NCBI GenBank assembly: GCA_019635435.1
Contig: JAHBZM010000001.1
Coordinates: 1,984,001 to 2,048,000 of the forward strand
Origin: Ramlibacter sp.
GTDB taxonomy: Bacteria > Pseudomonadota > Gammaproteobacteria > Burkholderiales > Burkholderiaceae_C
Length of the DNA: 64,000 nt
Direction: 5' to 3'
Of the stretch, positions 32,340 through 40,999 are shown piece by piece. Below the pieces are notes generated by a model. It saw nothing but the letters and a program-made list of their open reading frames with translations. It made no database searches and had not been told where the DNA came from. The position numbers and the translations under genes were made by a program. How positions within the stretch are numbered: the first letter of the stretch is position 1; each line of letters starts with the position of its first letter.

Positions 32340-33239
32340 TCAGGCGGGAGCCGCCTGGGCGGCCAGATGGTCCACCAGCAGCTGCGCGGCGGGTGACACA
32401 TTGGCCCTGTGGCAGATGATGAAGCGCCGCTGGGCCCAGGGCTCGTCCAGCGTGAGGATGCGCACGCCGTAGGCCTGGGCGTAGATCTCCGCCACTTCGC
32501 GCGGCACCACGCTGATGGCCAGCCGCGCGCGCACCACGCGCATGGCGGCCTCGAAGTTGGCCACCACCACGCGGTGACCCAGGCTGCGGCCCTGCGCGGC
32601 AGCGGCGCGCTGCATCATCACATGCACGGCGCTGGCCACGGGCAGGCTCACATGCTCGTAGTCCAGCGTGTCGGCAAAGCGCACCCGCCTGCGCCTGGCC
32701 AGCGCGTGGTCCGCGGGCACCACCACCGCGAGGTGGTCGTTGCGATAGGGCCGCGTGGTGAGCGCGCCGGCGTTCACCGCGTCCCAGCAGACCCCGACCG
32801 AGGCCGTGCCATCGCTCACGCCGCGGACGATCTCTGGGCTCACGCGCTCTTCCATGTCGACCTGGATGTTGCGGTGGTCGGGGGCCTGCAAAAAGGCCGC
32901 CACGTCGTCGGCCAGCGATTCGGCCAGGGCCGACGCCGAGGCCAGGATGCGCACCTGCCCGCGCACGCCGGCCGCATAGGCGGCCATGTCGCGCTCGATG
33001 CGCCCGGCACTGGCCAACATGGCGCGCGCGTGCTCCAGCAAGGTGTCGCCGGCGGCGGTGGGCGCCACGCCATGGCGCTTGCGCAGCAGCAGCGGTGTGC
33101 CCACGGTGTCTTCCAGCTGGGCCAGGCGTTTGCTGATGGCGGAGCCGGCAATGTGGGCCTGCTCGCCCGCGCGCGCGATATTGCCGGTCTCGCAGACCGT
33201 GACGAACAGCCGCAGGGTAGTGAGGTCCAGGTCGCGCAT
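32340..33239 (-). CDS. LysR-family transcriptional regulator
   Basis: A 299-residue LTTR. The N-terminal helix-turn-helix is 'LTTLRLFVTVCETGNIARAGEQAHIAGSAISKRLAQLEDTVGTPLLLRKRHGVAPTAAGD'. The effector-binding domain from about residue 90 contains the usual 'VQVDMEE'-like region ('RNIQVDMEERVSPEIVRGV'). It is divergent from the HMG-CoA-lyase-like gene, with a dyad in the gap, so it probably activates that operon. The inducer is unknown. Confidence 0.92.
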   Translation of the reverse strand: MRDLDLTTLRLFVTVCETGNIARAGEQAHIAGSAISKRLAQLEDTVGTPLLLRKRHGVAPTAAGDTLLEHARAMLASAGRIERDMAAYAAGVRGQVRILASASALAESLADDVAAFLQAPDHRNIQVDMEERVSPEIVRGVSDGTASVGVCWDAVNAGALTTRPYRNDHLAVVVPADHALARRRRVRFADTLDYEHVSLPVASAVHVMMQRAAAAQGRSLGHRVVVANFEAAMRVVRARLAISVVPREVAEIYAQAYGVRILTLDEPWAQRRFIICHRANVSPAAQLLVDHLAAQAAPA

Positions 33240-33254
33240 GGTTAGATATTCCGG

Positions 33255-33277
33255 TTTGGAATTTTAAGCGTTCCAAA
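33255..33277. promoter_or_regulatory. LysR-type dyad upstream of the lyase/CoA transferase operon
   Basis: Inverted repeat TTTGGAA (33255-33261), nine bases, TTCCAAA (33271-33277). Arms match perfectly and contain the T-N11-A arrangement typical of LysR binding. It lies in the 105-base gap between the divergent LysR gene and the TTG start of the lyase gene. Confidence 0.65.
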
Positions 33278-33344
33278 TGTGATTTGCTGGCTTGATCTGG
33301 AAAATCTAGACTCGCGCCAACCGGCATTCAAAAGGAGACAAGCC

Positions 33345-34319
33345 TTGATCCCCACCCCCTCTGCCACGGCGGGCCTGCCCCGCCACGTCCAGATCCGCGA
33401 AACGGGCCTGCGCGATGGCCTGCAAAGCATCGCCCGCGTCATGCCCACCGAGCAGAAGCTGGCCTGGATCCAGGGCGCCTACGACGCCGGCCAGCGCGAG
33501 ATCGAAGTCGGCTCCTTTGTGCCGGCCCGGCTGCTGCCGCAACTGGCGGACACCGCACAGGTGCTGGCCTTTGCCCGGACGCTGCCCGGCCTGGTGGCCT
33601 CGGTGCTGGTGCCCAACCTCAAGGGCGCGCAGCGGGCCATGGAATGCGAGGCCGAGCTCATGCTGCTGCCGCTGTCGGCCAGCCATGCGCACAGCCTGGC
33701 CAACCTGCGCAAGACGCCAGACGACGTGGTGGCCGACATCGAGCGCATCGTTGAAGCGCGCGAGGCCTCGGGGTCGCGCACCTTGATTGAGGTGGGCATC
33801 AGCACCGCCTTTGGCTGCACGCTGCAGGGCCGGGTGGAGCCCGCCGAGGTGCAGCGCCTGGTGCGCGCCGTATTGGACGCGGGGGCGGACCGGGTGAGCC
33901 TGGCCGACACCGTGGGCTATGCCGACCCGGCCATGGTGCAGGACCTGTTTGCACTGCTGCTGCCCGAGGCCGGCGACAAGCTCAATTGCGGCCATTTCCA
34001 CGACACCCGTGGCCTGGGCCTGGCCAATGTGTTTGCCGCGCTGCAGCTGGGCGTGACCCGGTTTGACGCCTGTCTGGCCGGCATTGGCGGCTGCCCGCAT
34101 GCGCCCGGGGCCAGCGGCAACGTGACCACCGAAGACCTGGCGTATCTGATGGCGAGCATGGGCATCGCCACTGGGCAGGACATTCCTGCGCTGCTGGCGC
34201 TGCGCCAGCGGGTAGCATCGTGGCTCGACGGCGAAACCCTGCATGGCACGCTGTGGCGCGCCGGCTTGCCGCGCACCCTGCAGGCCACGGGTGCCACAGC
34301 CGGAGCCTCCTGCGCATGA
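33345..34319 (+). CDS. Hydroxymethylglutaryl-CoA lyase-like enzyme (DRE-TIM family)
   Basis: A 324-residue TIM-barrel lyase. 'VQIRETGLRDGLQS' holds the metal-binding and catalytic R-D pair, 'GISTAFGCTLQGRV' is the central loop, and 'NCGHFHDTRGLGLANVFAALQLGVTRFDACLAGIGGCPHAPGASGNVTTEDLAY' carries His-x-His and the active-site Cys loop. It cleaves HMG-CoA or a related 3-hydroxy-3-methyl acyl-CoA (e.g. citramalyl-CoA). The TTG start has AAGGAGA 7 bases upstream; the earlier in-frame ATG would fall in the promoter. It overlaps the CoA transferase gene by 4 bases. Confidence 0.85.
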   Translation: MIPTPSATAGLPRHVQIRETGLRDGLQSIARVMPTEQKLAWIQGAYDAGQREIEVGSFVPARLLPQLADTAQVLAFARTLPGLVASVLVPNLKGAQRAMECEAELMLLPLSASHAHSLANLRKTPDDVVADIERIVEAREASGSRTLIEVGISTAFGCTLQGRVEPAEVQRLVRAVLDAGADRVSLADTVGYADPAMVQDLFALLLPEAGDKLNCGHFHDTRGLGLANVFAALQLGVTRFDACLAGIGGCPHAPGASGNVTTEDLAYLMASMGIATGQDIPALLALRQRVASWLDGETLHGTLWRAGLPRTLQATGATAGASCA

Positions 34320-35542
34320 CGCCGTCGAACCCGGACAACACGATGCAAGACACCCCCGTTCCCCAGCCACTGACCGGCCTGCGCGTGGTCGAATTCACCC
34401 ACATGGTGATGGGGCCGACCTGCGGCATGGTGCTGGCCGACATGGGGGCCGAGGTCATCAAGGTCGAACCGGTCGATGGCGACCGCACGCGCCGCCTGCT
34501 AGGCGCGGGCGCGGGCTTCTTCCCCATGTTCAACCGCAACAAGAAGAGCATCGGCATCGACCTGCACAGCCCCGAGGGTGCGGCCATCGCGCGCAAGCTG
34601 TGCGCCAGCGCCGACGTGGTGGCCGAGAACTTCAAGCCCGGCACCATGGGCAAGTACGGGCTGGACTACGCCGCCTTGTCGGCCGCCAACCCGCGCCTGA
34701 TCCACGTGAGCCACAAGGGCTTCCTGCCCGGGCCCTATGACCACCGCACGGCGCTGGACGAGGTGGTGCAGATGATGGGCGGGCTGGCCTACATGACGGG
34801 GCGTCCCGGCGATCCGCTGCGCGCCGGCACCAGCGTCAACGACATCATGGGCGGCCTGTTTGGCGCCATTGGTGCGCTGGGCGCGCTGATCCAGCGCGGC
34901 ATCACCGGCAAGGGCATGGAGGTGCAATCGGCGCTGTACGAGAACAATGTGTTCCTCATGGGCCAGCACATGCTGCAGTTCGCCATGACGGGCAAGCACC
35001 CCGCGCCCATGCCCGCGCGCGACAACCCCTGGGCGGTGTACGACGTGTTCACGGTCAAGGACGGCGAGCAGATATTCCTGGCCGCGGTGAGCGACGCGCA
35101 GTGGATGACCTTTTGCGATGTGCTGGGCTTTGCCGACCTCAAGGCCGAGCCCGGCCTGGCCACCAACAACCTGCGTGTCGCCCAGCGCCCGCGGCTGCTG
35201 CAAACCATTGGCGAGCGCATCGTTCACCGATCAGCTTCGCAGCTGTCCGCCCTGATGGAAAAGGCCGGCCTGCCGTTTGCCCCGATCCGCCGGCCCGAAG
35301 ACCTGTACGACGACGAACACCTGCTGGCCACCGGTGGCCTGGCCGACGTTCGCCTGCCCGACGGCCCCAAGGCTGGCGAGACCGTCAAGACCACGCTGTT
35401 CCCCATCACCATGGGCGGCGAACGCCTGGGCGTGCGCCTGCATCCGCCGGCACTCGGCGAGCACACCGACGAACTGCTGGCCGGTCTGGGCTACAGTCCC
35501 GGCGAGATCGGGCGATTGCGTGCCGCGCACACCGTGGCCTGA
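34316..35542 (+). CDS. CaiB/BaiF (family III) CoA transferase
   Basis: A 408-residue family III CoA transferase. 'LRVVEFTHMVMGPTCGMVLADMGAEVIKVEPVDGDRTR' is the standard N-terminal signature, followed by 'NRNKKSIGIDLHSPEG' and the catalytic Asp region 'YGLDYAALSAANPRLIHVSHKGFLPGPYDHRTALDEVVQMMGGLAYMTG'. It moves CoA between carboxylic acids. Coupled to the lyase by an ATGA overlap and followed by a TRAP transporter, it probably activates the imported dicarboxylate for cleavage. The acid is not identifiable from sequence. Confidence 0.88.
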   Translation: MTPSNPDNTMQDTPVPQPLTGLRVVEFTHMVMGPTCGMVLADMGAEVIKVEPVDGDRTRRLLGAGAGFFPMFNRNKKSIGIDLHSPEGAAIARKLCASADVVAENFKPGTMGKYGLDYAALSAANPRLIHVSHKGFLPGPYDHRTALDEVVQMMGGLAYMTGRPGDPLRAGTSVNDIMGGLFGAIGALGALIQRGITGKGMEVQSALYENNVFLMGQHMLQFAMTGKHPAPMPARDNPWAVYDVFTVKDGEQIFLAAVSDAQWMTFCDVLGFADLKAEPGLATNNLRVAQRPRLLQTIGERIVHRSASQLSALMEKAGLPFAPIRRPEDLYDDEHLLATGGLADVRLPDGPKAGETVKTTLFPITMGGERLGVRLHPPALGEHTDELLAGLGYSPGEIGRLRAAHTVA

Positions 35543-35572
35543 ATTTTTTTGATAACCACAGGAGACAAGACC

Positions 35573-36589
35573 ATGAACCATTCCACTCCCTTGCCTTTCA
35601 AGCTCTCGCGCCGCTGGCTGCTGGCGGCCCTGGGCGCGTTCGGCCTGACCGGCCCCGCGCTGGCGGCCGAGTTCACCATGCGCATCAGCCACCAGTTCCC
35701 GCCGACCCACCACACGGCGCTGAACCTTGACCAGTTCGCCAAGGACGTCAAGGCCGCCACCAAGGGCCGCGTCGAGGTGCAGAACTTTGGCGCCGCCCAG
35801 CTGTTCAAGCCCAACCAGAACCACCCGGCCGTGGCCAGCGGCAAGATCGAGGCCGCGGCCATGCTGAGCTTCCAGTGGGGCGGCAGCATCCCCGAGATGA
35901 GCGTCACCATCATTCCCTACCTCATGACCTCGGTGGCCAAGCAGAAGGCCTTCATCGGGTCCGAAGCGTCCAAGCTGCTGGACGCCAAGATGGAGGCCAA
36001 GGGTGTGAAGAACATCGCCTGGATCGTGGACACGAATGACGGCATCTTCACTTCCAACAGCAAGCCGCTGGTCACCCCGGCGGACTTTGCCGGCCTGAAG
36101 ATCCGCGGCCTGAACAAGCTGTTCGACGCGGGCCTGTCGGCCATGGGCGCGGCGCCCTCGGCCATGCCGGGCTCCGAGGTCTACCAGGCGCTGCAGACCG
36201 GCGTGCTCGACGCGGGCTTCACCGGCGTCAAGGCCGCGCACAGCCGCAAGTTCTATGAAGTGCAGAAGTTCGGCGTGGCCTCCAACATCATCCTGGCCTA
36301 TGACAACCTCGTTGTGAACCCGGCCTGGTGGAACGGCTTGCCGCCGGACGTGCGCGCCGCCATCCAGAAGGCCGCGGACGCCGCCGTCAAGCGCTCCATC
36401 CTGACCAAGGATGGCGTGCCGGCCGAGGACGTCAAGGTGCTCAATGACAACGGCATGAAGACCATCGCGCTGACCAAGGCCCAGGAAAAGGCCGTGGCCG
36501 ATGCGATGCAGCCCGCCGTCAAGAAGGAGTTCCTCAGCGCCACCGCGCCCGACGGCGTCAAGCTGCTTGAACTGATTGACCGGCTCTGA
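35573..36589 (+). CDS. TRAP transporter substrate-binding protein (DctP type)
   Basis: A 338-residue protein with a signal peptide containing a twin-arginine-like 'SRRWLLAALGAFGLTGPALAA' and cleavage near ALAA-EF. DctP features are 'TMRISHQFPPTHHTALNLDQFAKDV', 'GLKIRGLNKLFDAGLSAMGAAPSAMPGSEVYQALQTGVLDAGFTG'. It supplies the DctQM permease downstream. It lies 30 bases after the CoA transferase, so it probably binds the acid processed by the lyase and transferase. RBS AGGAGA precedes the ATG. Confidence 0.92.
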   Translation: MNHSTPLPFKLSRRWLLAALGAFGLTGPALAAEFTMRISHQFPPTHHTALNLDQFAKDVKAATKGRVEVQNFGAAQLFKPNQNHPAVASGKIEAAAMLSFQWGGSIPEMSVTIIPYLMTSVAKQKAFIGSEASKLLDAKMEAKGVKNIAWIVDTNDGIFTSNSKPLVTPADFAGLKIRGLNKLFDAGLSAMGAAPSAMPGSEVYQALQTGVLDAGFTGVKAAHSRKFYEVQKFGVASNIILAYDNLVVNPAWWNGLPPDVRAAIQKAADAAVKRSILTKDGVPAEDVKVLNDNGMKTIALTKAQEKAVADAMQPAVKKEFLSATAPDGVKLLELIDRL

Positions 36590-36608
36590 ACCCGGCCCGG
36601 TGCAAAGC

Positions 36609-37172
36609 ATGGACCGTGATTCTTCCGCCGCGGGGGGCGGGGCGGCGCTGCGTGGCCTGAGCCGCGTGGTGTCGCTGCTGTGCGCCACCGCCATGGCGCT
36701 GGCCGCGCTGGCGCTGCTGGCCTCGCTGGCCCTGATTGGCTGGGCCGTGGTGATGCGCTATGTCTTCAACGCAGCGCCGGTGTGGGTCGACGACATTGTG
36801 GGCTTTTGCCTGGTGGCCATCGTGATGCTGGCCGCGGCCCAGACGCTGCGCAGCGGCGAGCACATTGGCGTGGACCTGCTGGTGGAGCGGCTGTCGCCGC
36901 CCGCGCGGCGCTGGGCCCAGGTCTGGGCCACGCTGGCCACGGTGGCCATTGCCGGCGTGCTGGTGGCCAACGGCTGGGGCACGGCCATGCTGGCGCGCCG
37001 GCTCGGGCTCTTGACCGAGGGCGCGCTCGAGTGGCCCACCTGGATGCTGATGCTGCTGATGCCCGTGGGCGGCACGCTGCTGCTGCTCGCGGCGGCCGAG
37101 GGGCTGTGGCGCGCGCTGGCCGAGTTGCCCCCGCTGGGCGGCGGGCATGCGCTGGACCGGGAGGCCCGATGA
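36609..37172 (+). CDS. TRAP transporter small permease (DctQ type)
   Basis: A 187-residue membrane protein with four hydrophobic spans. The DctQ core is 'GWAVVMRYVFNAAPVWVDDIVGFCLVAIVMLAAAQTLRSGEHIGVDLLVERL'. The ATG at 36609 is chosen over an upstream in-frame ATG that overlaps dctP. The gene overlaps dctM by 4 bases (ATGA). Confidence 0.9.
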   Translation: MDRDSSAAGGGAALRGLSRVVSLLCATAMALAALALLASLALIGWAVVMRYVFNAAPVWVDDIVGFCLVAIVMLAAAQTLRSGEHIGVDLLVERLSPPARRWAQVWATLATVAIAGVLVANGWGTAMLARRLGLLTEGALEWPTWMLMLLMPVGGTLLLLAAAEGLWRALAELPPLGGGHALDREAR

Positions 37173-38458
37173 CCACCATTGCGCTGGTTTTTCTGGGCCT
37201 GTTGCTGCTGCTGTTCACGGGCCTGCCGATCTTTGCGGGCCTGGCGCTGTTTGGCGGCGGCCTGCTGCTGGCCACGCAGGGCGAGCTGGGCTCGGTCACC
37301 GAGGTGATCTTTGGCGAGATCAACCGCTACCTGCTGGTGGCGATCCCGCTGTTTGCGTTCATGGCGCAGATCATGATCCGCGGCAAGATCGTTGACGACC
37401 TGTACAACACGGCCTACACGCTCACACGCCACCTGCCCGGTGGCCTGGGCATCGCGACCATCCTGGCCTGCACGATTTTTGCCGCCATTTCGGGCTCCAG
37501 CGTGGCCACCGCGCTGACCATTGGCGCCGTGGCCATTCCGCAGATGATCCGCTACGGCTACGACCCCAAGGCCGCCTATGGCCTGGTGGCGGCCGGCGGC
37601 ACGCTGGGCATCCTGATTCCGCCTTCGGGGCCCATGGTGCTGTACGGCGTGACCACCGACACCTCGATCGGCGGGCTGTTCATGGCCGGCATCCTGCCCG
37701 GGCTGCTGATGGCCGGCGTGTTTGTGGGCTGGAGCATGGTCAGCACCGCCGTGGCGCACCGCCACATCGAGCGCGAGACCCGCGCCACGCTGCGCGAGGC
37801 GCTGGTGGCCATCCGCAAGTCGCTGTGGGCATTCTCGCTGCCGGTGTTCGTGCTGGGCGGCATGTACGCGGGCCTGTTCACGGCCACCGAGGCGGCCGCC
37901 GCCGGTGCCTGGCTGGCGCTGTTCGTGTCGGTGGTGATCTACCGTACGGTGGGGGTGCGCGCCATCTGGGGCTCGGCGCTGGACGCGTGCAAGGTGTCGG
38001 CCATGCTGTTCATGATCCTGGCCGGTGCCGCGGTGTTTGGCCACGTGCTGACCAAGCTGCGCATTCCGCAGCAGGTGGTGCAGGCGGTGATTGCCGCGGA
38101 TATCGGCGTTGCGGGCTTCCTGATCGTGATGATGGCGCTGATCTTTGTGCTGGGGATGTTCCTGGAGTCCATCTCCATCATCCTGATCACCACGCCTGTG
38201 ATCATGCCGGCCATGGCCCAGCTGCACATCAACCCGATCTGGTACGGCGTGCTGCTGGTCATCAACCTGGAGCTGGCGCAGATCACGCCGCCCGTGGGCA
38301 TGAACCTGTTCACCATCAAGGCCATCACCAGGTCACCGATGGGGCCCATCGTGCGCGGCGCCGCGCCCTATGTGGCGCTGATGATCGTGGTGATGGCGCT
38401 GGTGATGATCTGGCCGCAGATTGCGCTGTGGCTGCCCGGCACCATGCGCAACCGCTGA
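37169..38458 (+). CDS. TRAP transporter large permease (DctM type)
   Basis: A 429-residue permease. Key segments are 'CTIFAAISGSSVATALTIGAVAIPQMIRYGYDPKAAYGLVAAGGTLGILIPPSGPMVLYG' and 'LLVINLELAQITPPVGMNLFTIKAIT'. It completes the second TRAP system in this window. It is translationally coupled to dctQ, and the operon then ends against a convergent glutathione S-transferase gene. Confidence 0.93.
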   Translation: MTTIALVFLGLLLLLFTGLPIFAGLALFGGGLLLATQGELGSVTEVIFGEINRYLLVAIPLFAFMAQIMIRGKIVDDLYNTAYTLTRHLPGGLGIATILACTIFAAISGSSVATALTIGAVAIPQMIRYGYDPKAAYGLVAAGGTLGILIPPSGPMVLYGVTTDTSIGGLFMAGILPGLLMAGVFVGWSMVSTAVAHRHIERETRATLREALVAIRKSLWAFSLPVFVLGGMYAGLFTATEAAAAGAWLALFVSVVIYRTVGVRAIWGSALDACKVSAMLFMILAGAAVFGHVLTKLRIPQQVVQAVIAADIGVAGFLIVMMALIFVLGMFLESISIILITTPVIMPAMAQLHINPIWYGVLLVINLELAQITPPVGMNLFTIKAITRSPMGPIVRGAAPYVALMIVVMALVMIWPQIALWLPGTMRNR

Positions 38459-38470
38459 GCGCGGGCCGGC

Positions 38471-39163
38471 CTACAGCCTTTGCATGAAGGCGGGCACCGG
38501 CCGGCCCACCGAGGCCAGCCAGCGGCCCATGGCGCCGGCCACGCTGCGCACCGGCGGCCGCTGGCCCATGCGTTCGCGCCAGTCCAGCAGACGCGGCGTG
38601 GTGGCCGTGACGGGCGCGCCCTGACGCTCGCCAAACAACGCGGCCATGTAGAACGCGATATCGGCAAAGCCATAGTCGCCGGCCAGCCAGTCGCGCCCCG
38701 CCAGTTGCCTGTCCATGGCTTCGTAGTAGCGGGTGGCGGCCTCAATCGCGGCCAGGGCGGCCTCGCCCCGCAGTTGGTCTTGCAAGCCCATGAGGCGGAT
38801 CACGTGCGGGAAATACACCTCGTCGGACTGGTGCTCCAGCAGCCGCGCCCGGGCCCGGACCTGCGGCTCGCGCGGCCACAGGGCAGGCTTGGGCTGCAGG
38901 TCTTCGAGGTACTCGAAGATCTGGGTGGAATCAAACAGGTCCAGCGTGCCATGCACCAGCACCGGCACCTGGCGCTTGGGGTTCACGCGCAGCACCTCGG
39001 GGTGCCTGGGCTCGTAGCCGCGCGTGGATTCGTAGTCCACCATGACGAGTTCAAAGTCCAGGCCCTTTTCGAGCGCGGCGATCTGGACCTTGGCGCCGAA
39101 CATGCTCAGCGGGCCCGAGTAAAGGACGGGGCGGGGGAGGTTGGGGGCGGTCTGCGTGCTCAT
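38471..39163 (-). CDS. Glutathione S-transferase family protein
   Basis: A 230-residue GST. The thioredoxin-like N-terminal domain is 'RPVLYSGPLSMFGAKVQIAALEKGLDFELVMVDYE', with the cis-Pro and glutathione-contact motif 'NPKRQVPVLVHGTLDLFDSTQIFEYLED'. The helical C-terminal domain contains 'LAGRDWLAGDYGFADIAFYMAALF', the N-capping and hydrophobic staple region. The substrate is not predictable. The ATG at 39163 starts a normal-length protein; the longer reading is artefactual. Confidence 0.92.
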   Translation of the reverse strand: MSTQTAPNLPRPVLYSGPLSMFGAKVQIAALEKGLDFELVMVDYESTRGYEPRHPEVLRVNPKRQVPVLVHGTLDLFDSTQIFEYLEDLQPKPALWPREPQVRARARLLEHQSDEVYFPHVIRLMGLQDQLRGEAALAAIEAATRYYEAMDRQLAGRDWLAGDYGFADIAFYMAALFGERQGAPVTATTPRLLDWRERMGQRPPVRSVAGAMGRWLASVGRPVPAFMQRL

Positions 39164-39250
39164 GCCAAACACCTTAGCATTGGGATGGTCTGAGGTTGTC
39201 AGCAGGCATTGCCTGATGGCGGCCTCATCATCCCACCCAAGGAGACACGC

Positions 39251-40156
39251 ATGTTCCAGAACCAACTCATGGCCGGCCAGCGCATTCTGGTGACCGGCGG
39301 CGGCACCGGCCTGGGCCGGGCCATGGCCACCCAGTTTCTCGCGCTGGGCGCCGACGTGGCGATCTGCGGGCGCCGCAAGGCGGTGTGCGACGAGACGGCC
39401 CAGGCCTGGCGCGCGCAATTCCCGCAGCGGCGCATTGACACCTTTGGCGTGGACATCCGCGTCGCGCAGGCCGTGGACGACATGGTGGGCGAGCTGTTCG
39501 CCTCGGGCGGCCTGAGTGGGCTGGTCAACAATGCCGCGGGCAATTTCATTTCGCCGACCGAGCACCTTTCACCGCGCGGCTTTGACGCGGTGGCCAACAT
39601 CGTCTTCCATGGCACCTTCTATGTGACCCAGGCCGTGGGCAAGCGCTGGGTGGCGCAGGCCAAGGCCGGGGAGTGGACGCCGGCGCAACCCTACCGCAGC
39701 GTGATGAGCATCATCACCACCTGGGTGGACAACGGCAGCCCCTATGTGGTGCCCTCGGCCATGAGCAAGGCGGGCATCGACGTGATGACCAAGTCGCTGG
39801 CCGTGGAGTGGGCGAAGTTTGGCGTGCGCCTCAATGCCGTGGGGCCCGGCGAGATCCCCACCGAGGGCATGAGCAAGCGGCTGAACCCGGGCGAGGAGCC
39901 CGGCGCGCGCAGCCGCGCCACCAACCCCATGGCGCGCGAGGGCCGCATGAGCGAGCTGCAGAACCTGTCCACCTTCCTGATGGCACCGGGCCAGTGCGAC
40001 TGGCTCACGGGCCAGAGCATCATGATGGACGGCGGCAACGCGCTGGCCACGGGCGGCAACTTCTATGAGCTGCGCAGCTGGAGCGACCCGGACTGGCTGG
40101 CCGCGCGCGAGCGCATCGAGGCGCAGAACGCCAAGGACAGGGCGCAGCGTGGTTAA
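39251..40156 (+). CDS. Short-chain dehydrogenase/reductase, 2,4-dienoyl-CoA reductase-like
   Basis: A 301-residue SDR. Cofactor motif 'ILVTGGGTGLGRAMATQFLALGADVAICGRRK' with a basic Arg-Arg-Lys that suggests NADP, 'LVNNAAGNFISPTEHLSPRGFDAV', and 'GPGEIPTEGMSKRLNPGE' near the substrate loop. The usual Tyr-x-x-x-Lys is replaced by 'YVVPSAMSKAGID', a Ser-Ala-Met-Ser-Lys arrangement seen in peroxisomal-type dienoyl-CoA reductases. RBS AAGGAGA lies 6 bases before the ATG. Context gives no pathway. Confidence 0.85.
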   Translation: MFQNQLMAGQRILVTGGGTGLGRAMATQFLALGADVAICGRRKAVCDETAQAWRAQFPQRRIDTFGVDIRVAQAVDDMVGELFASGGLSGLVNNAAGNFISPTEHLSPRGFDAVANIVFHGTFYVTQAVGKRWVAQAKAGEWTPAQPYRSVMSIITTWVDNGSPYVVPSAMSKAGIDVMTKSLAVEWAKFGVRLNAVGPGEIPTEGMSKRLNPGEEPGARSRATNPMAREGRMSELQNLSTFLMAPGQCDWLTGQSIMMDGGNALATGGNFYELRSWSDPDWLAARERIEAQNAKDRAQRG

Positions 40157-40808
40157 AAAGGTCGCATCCCCACCCGTGCTGGCCGAGGGCCTGTTTGCCG
40201 ATGACAGCGGCGTGTGCCGCTGCACCTGGTGCCAGGCCACGCCGTTCTACCAGCAGTACCACGACCGCGAATGGGGCTTCCCCGTGGCGGACGACCGGCG
40301 CCTGTTTGAAAAGATCTGCCTGGAGGGCTTTCAGAGCGGGCTGAGCTGGCTCACCATCCTGAACAAGCGTGAGGGGTTTCGCGCCGGCTTTGCCAACTTT
40401 GACGTGGAGGCCATGGCCCGGTTTGACGATGGCGATGTGCAGCGGCTGGTGGCCGATGCCGCCATCGTGCGCCATCGCGGCAAGATCGTCTCGGCCATCA
40501 ACAACGCCAGGCGGGCCATCGCGCTGCGCGACGAATTCGGCTCGCTGGCGGCGTACTTCTGGCGGCACGAGCCCGACCCGGCGACCCGGCCCGCGCGTGT
40601 CACGCGCGAGGCCCTGCGCGCCATCACCACCTCGGCCGAATCCGTGGCCATTTCCAAGGACCTGAAAAAGCGCGGCTGGAGTTTTGTCGGTCCCACCACG
40701 GTCTATGCGTTCATGCAGGCCATGGGCCTGGTCAACGACCACTACGAGGGCTGCGCCACGCGCGAGGCGGCGCTGGCCGCGCGCAGGAAGTTCAAGCCGC
40801 CCCGTTGA
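40149..40808 (+). CDS. tag: DNA-3-methyladenine glycosylase I
   Basis: A 219-residue base-excision repair enzyme. 'CRCTWCQATPFYQQYHDREWGFPVADDRRLFEKICLEGFQSGLSWLTILNKREGFRAGFANFDVEAMA' is the TagI signature, with N-terminal zinc Cys residues and the later 'NDHYEGCATRE' supplying His/Cys ligands. It removes 3-methyladenine from alkylated DNA. The GTG start is a best guess: it overlaps the SDR stop by 8 bases and no ATG lies before the domain. Confidence 0.92.
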   Translation: MVKKVASPPVLAEGLFADDSGVCRCTWCQATPFYQQYHDREWGFPVADDRRLFEKICLEGFQSGLSWLTILNKREGFRAGFANFDVEAMARFDDGDVQRLVADAAIVRHRGKIVSAINNARRAIALRDEFGSLAAYFWRHEPDPATRPARVTREALRAITTSAESVAISKDLKKRGWSFVGPTTVYAFMQAMGLVNDHYEGCATREAALAARRKFKPPR

Positions 40809-40999
40809 GGCCGGGTTTCATCGAGGCGCTCTTCCCGGGCCTTGACTTCCCGGAGGGCTTGCACTCTACTGCCGGTACCGCTGCCACAGCGGCAGGAAAC
40901 GGGGAGGAAAACAAGGCTTCACGCGCAACGCGTGGCGCCGCTGCTTGCCATCCCCGCAACGTCAACAGGCCCGCCAACGGGCCGTTTCAGGAGGATGGT

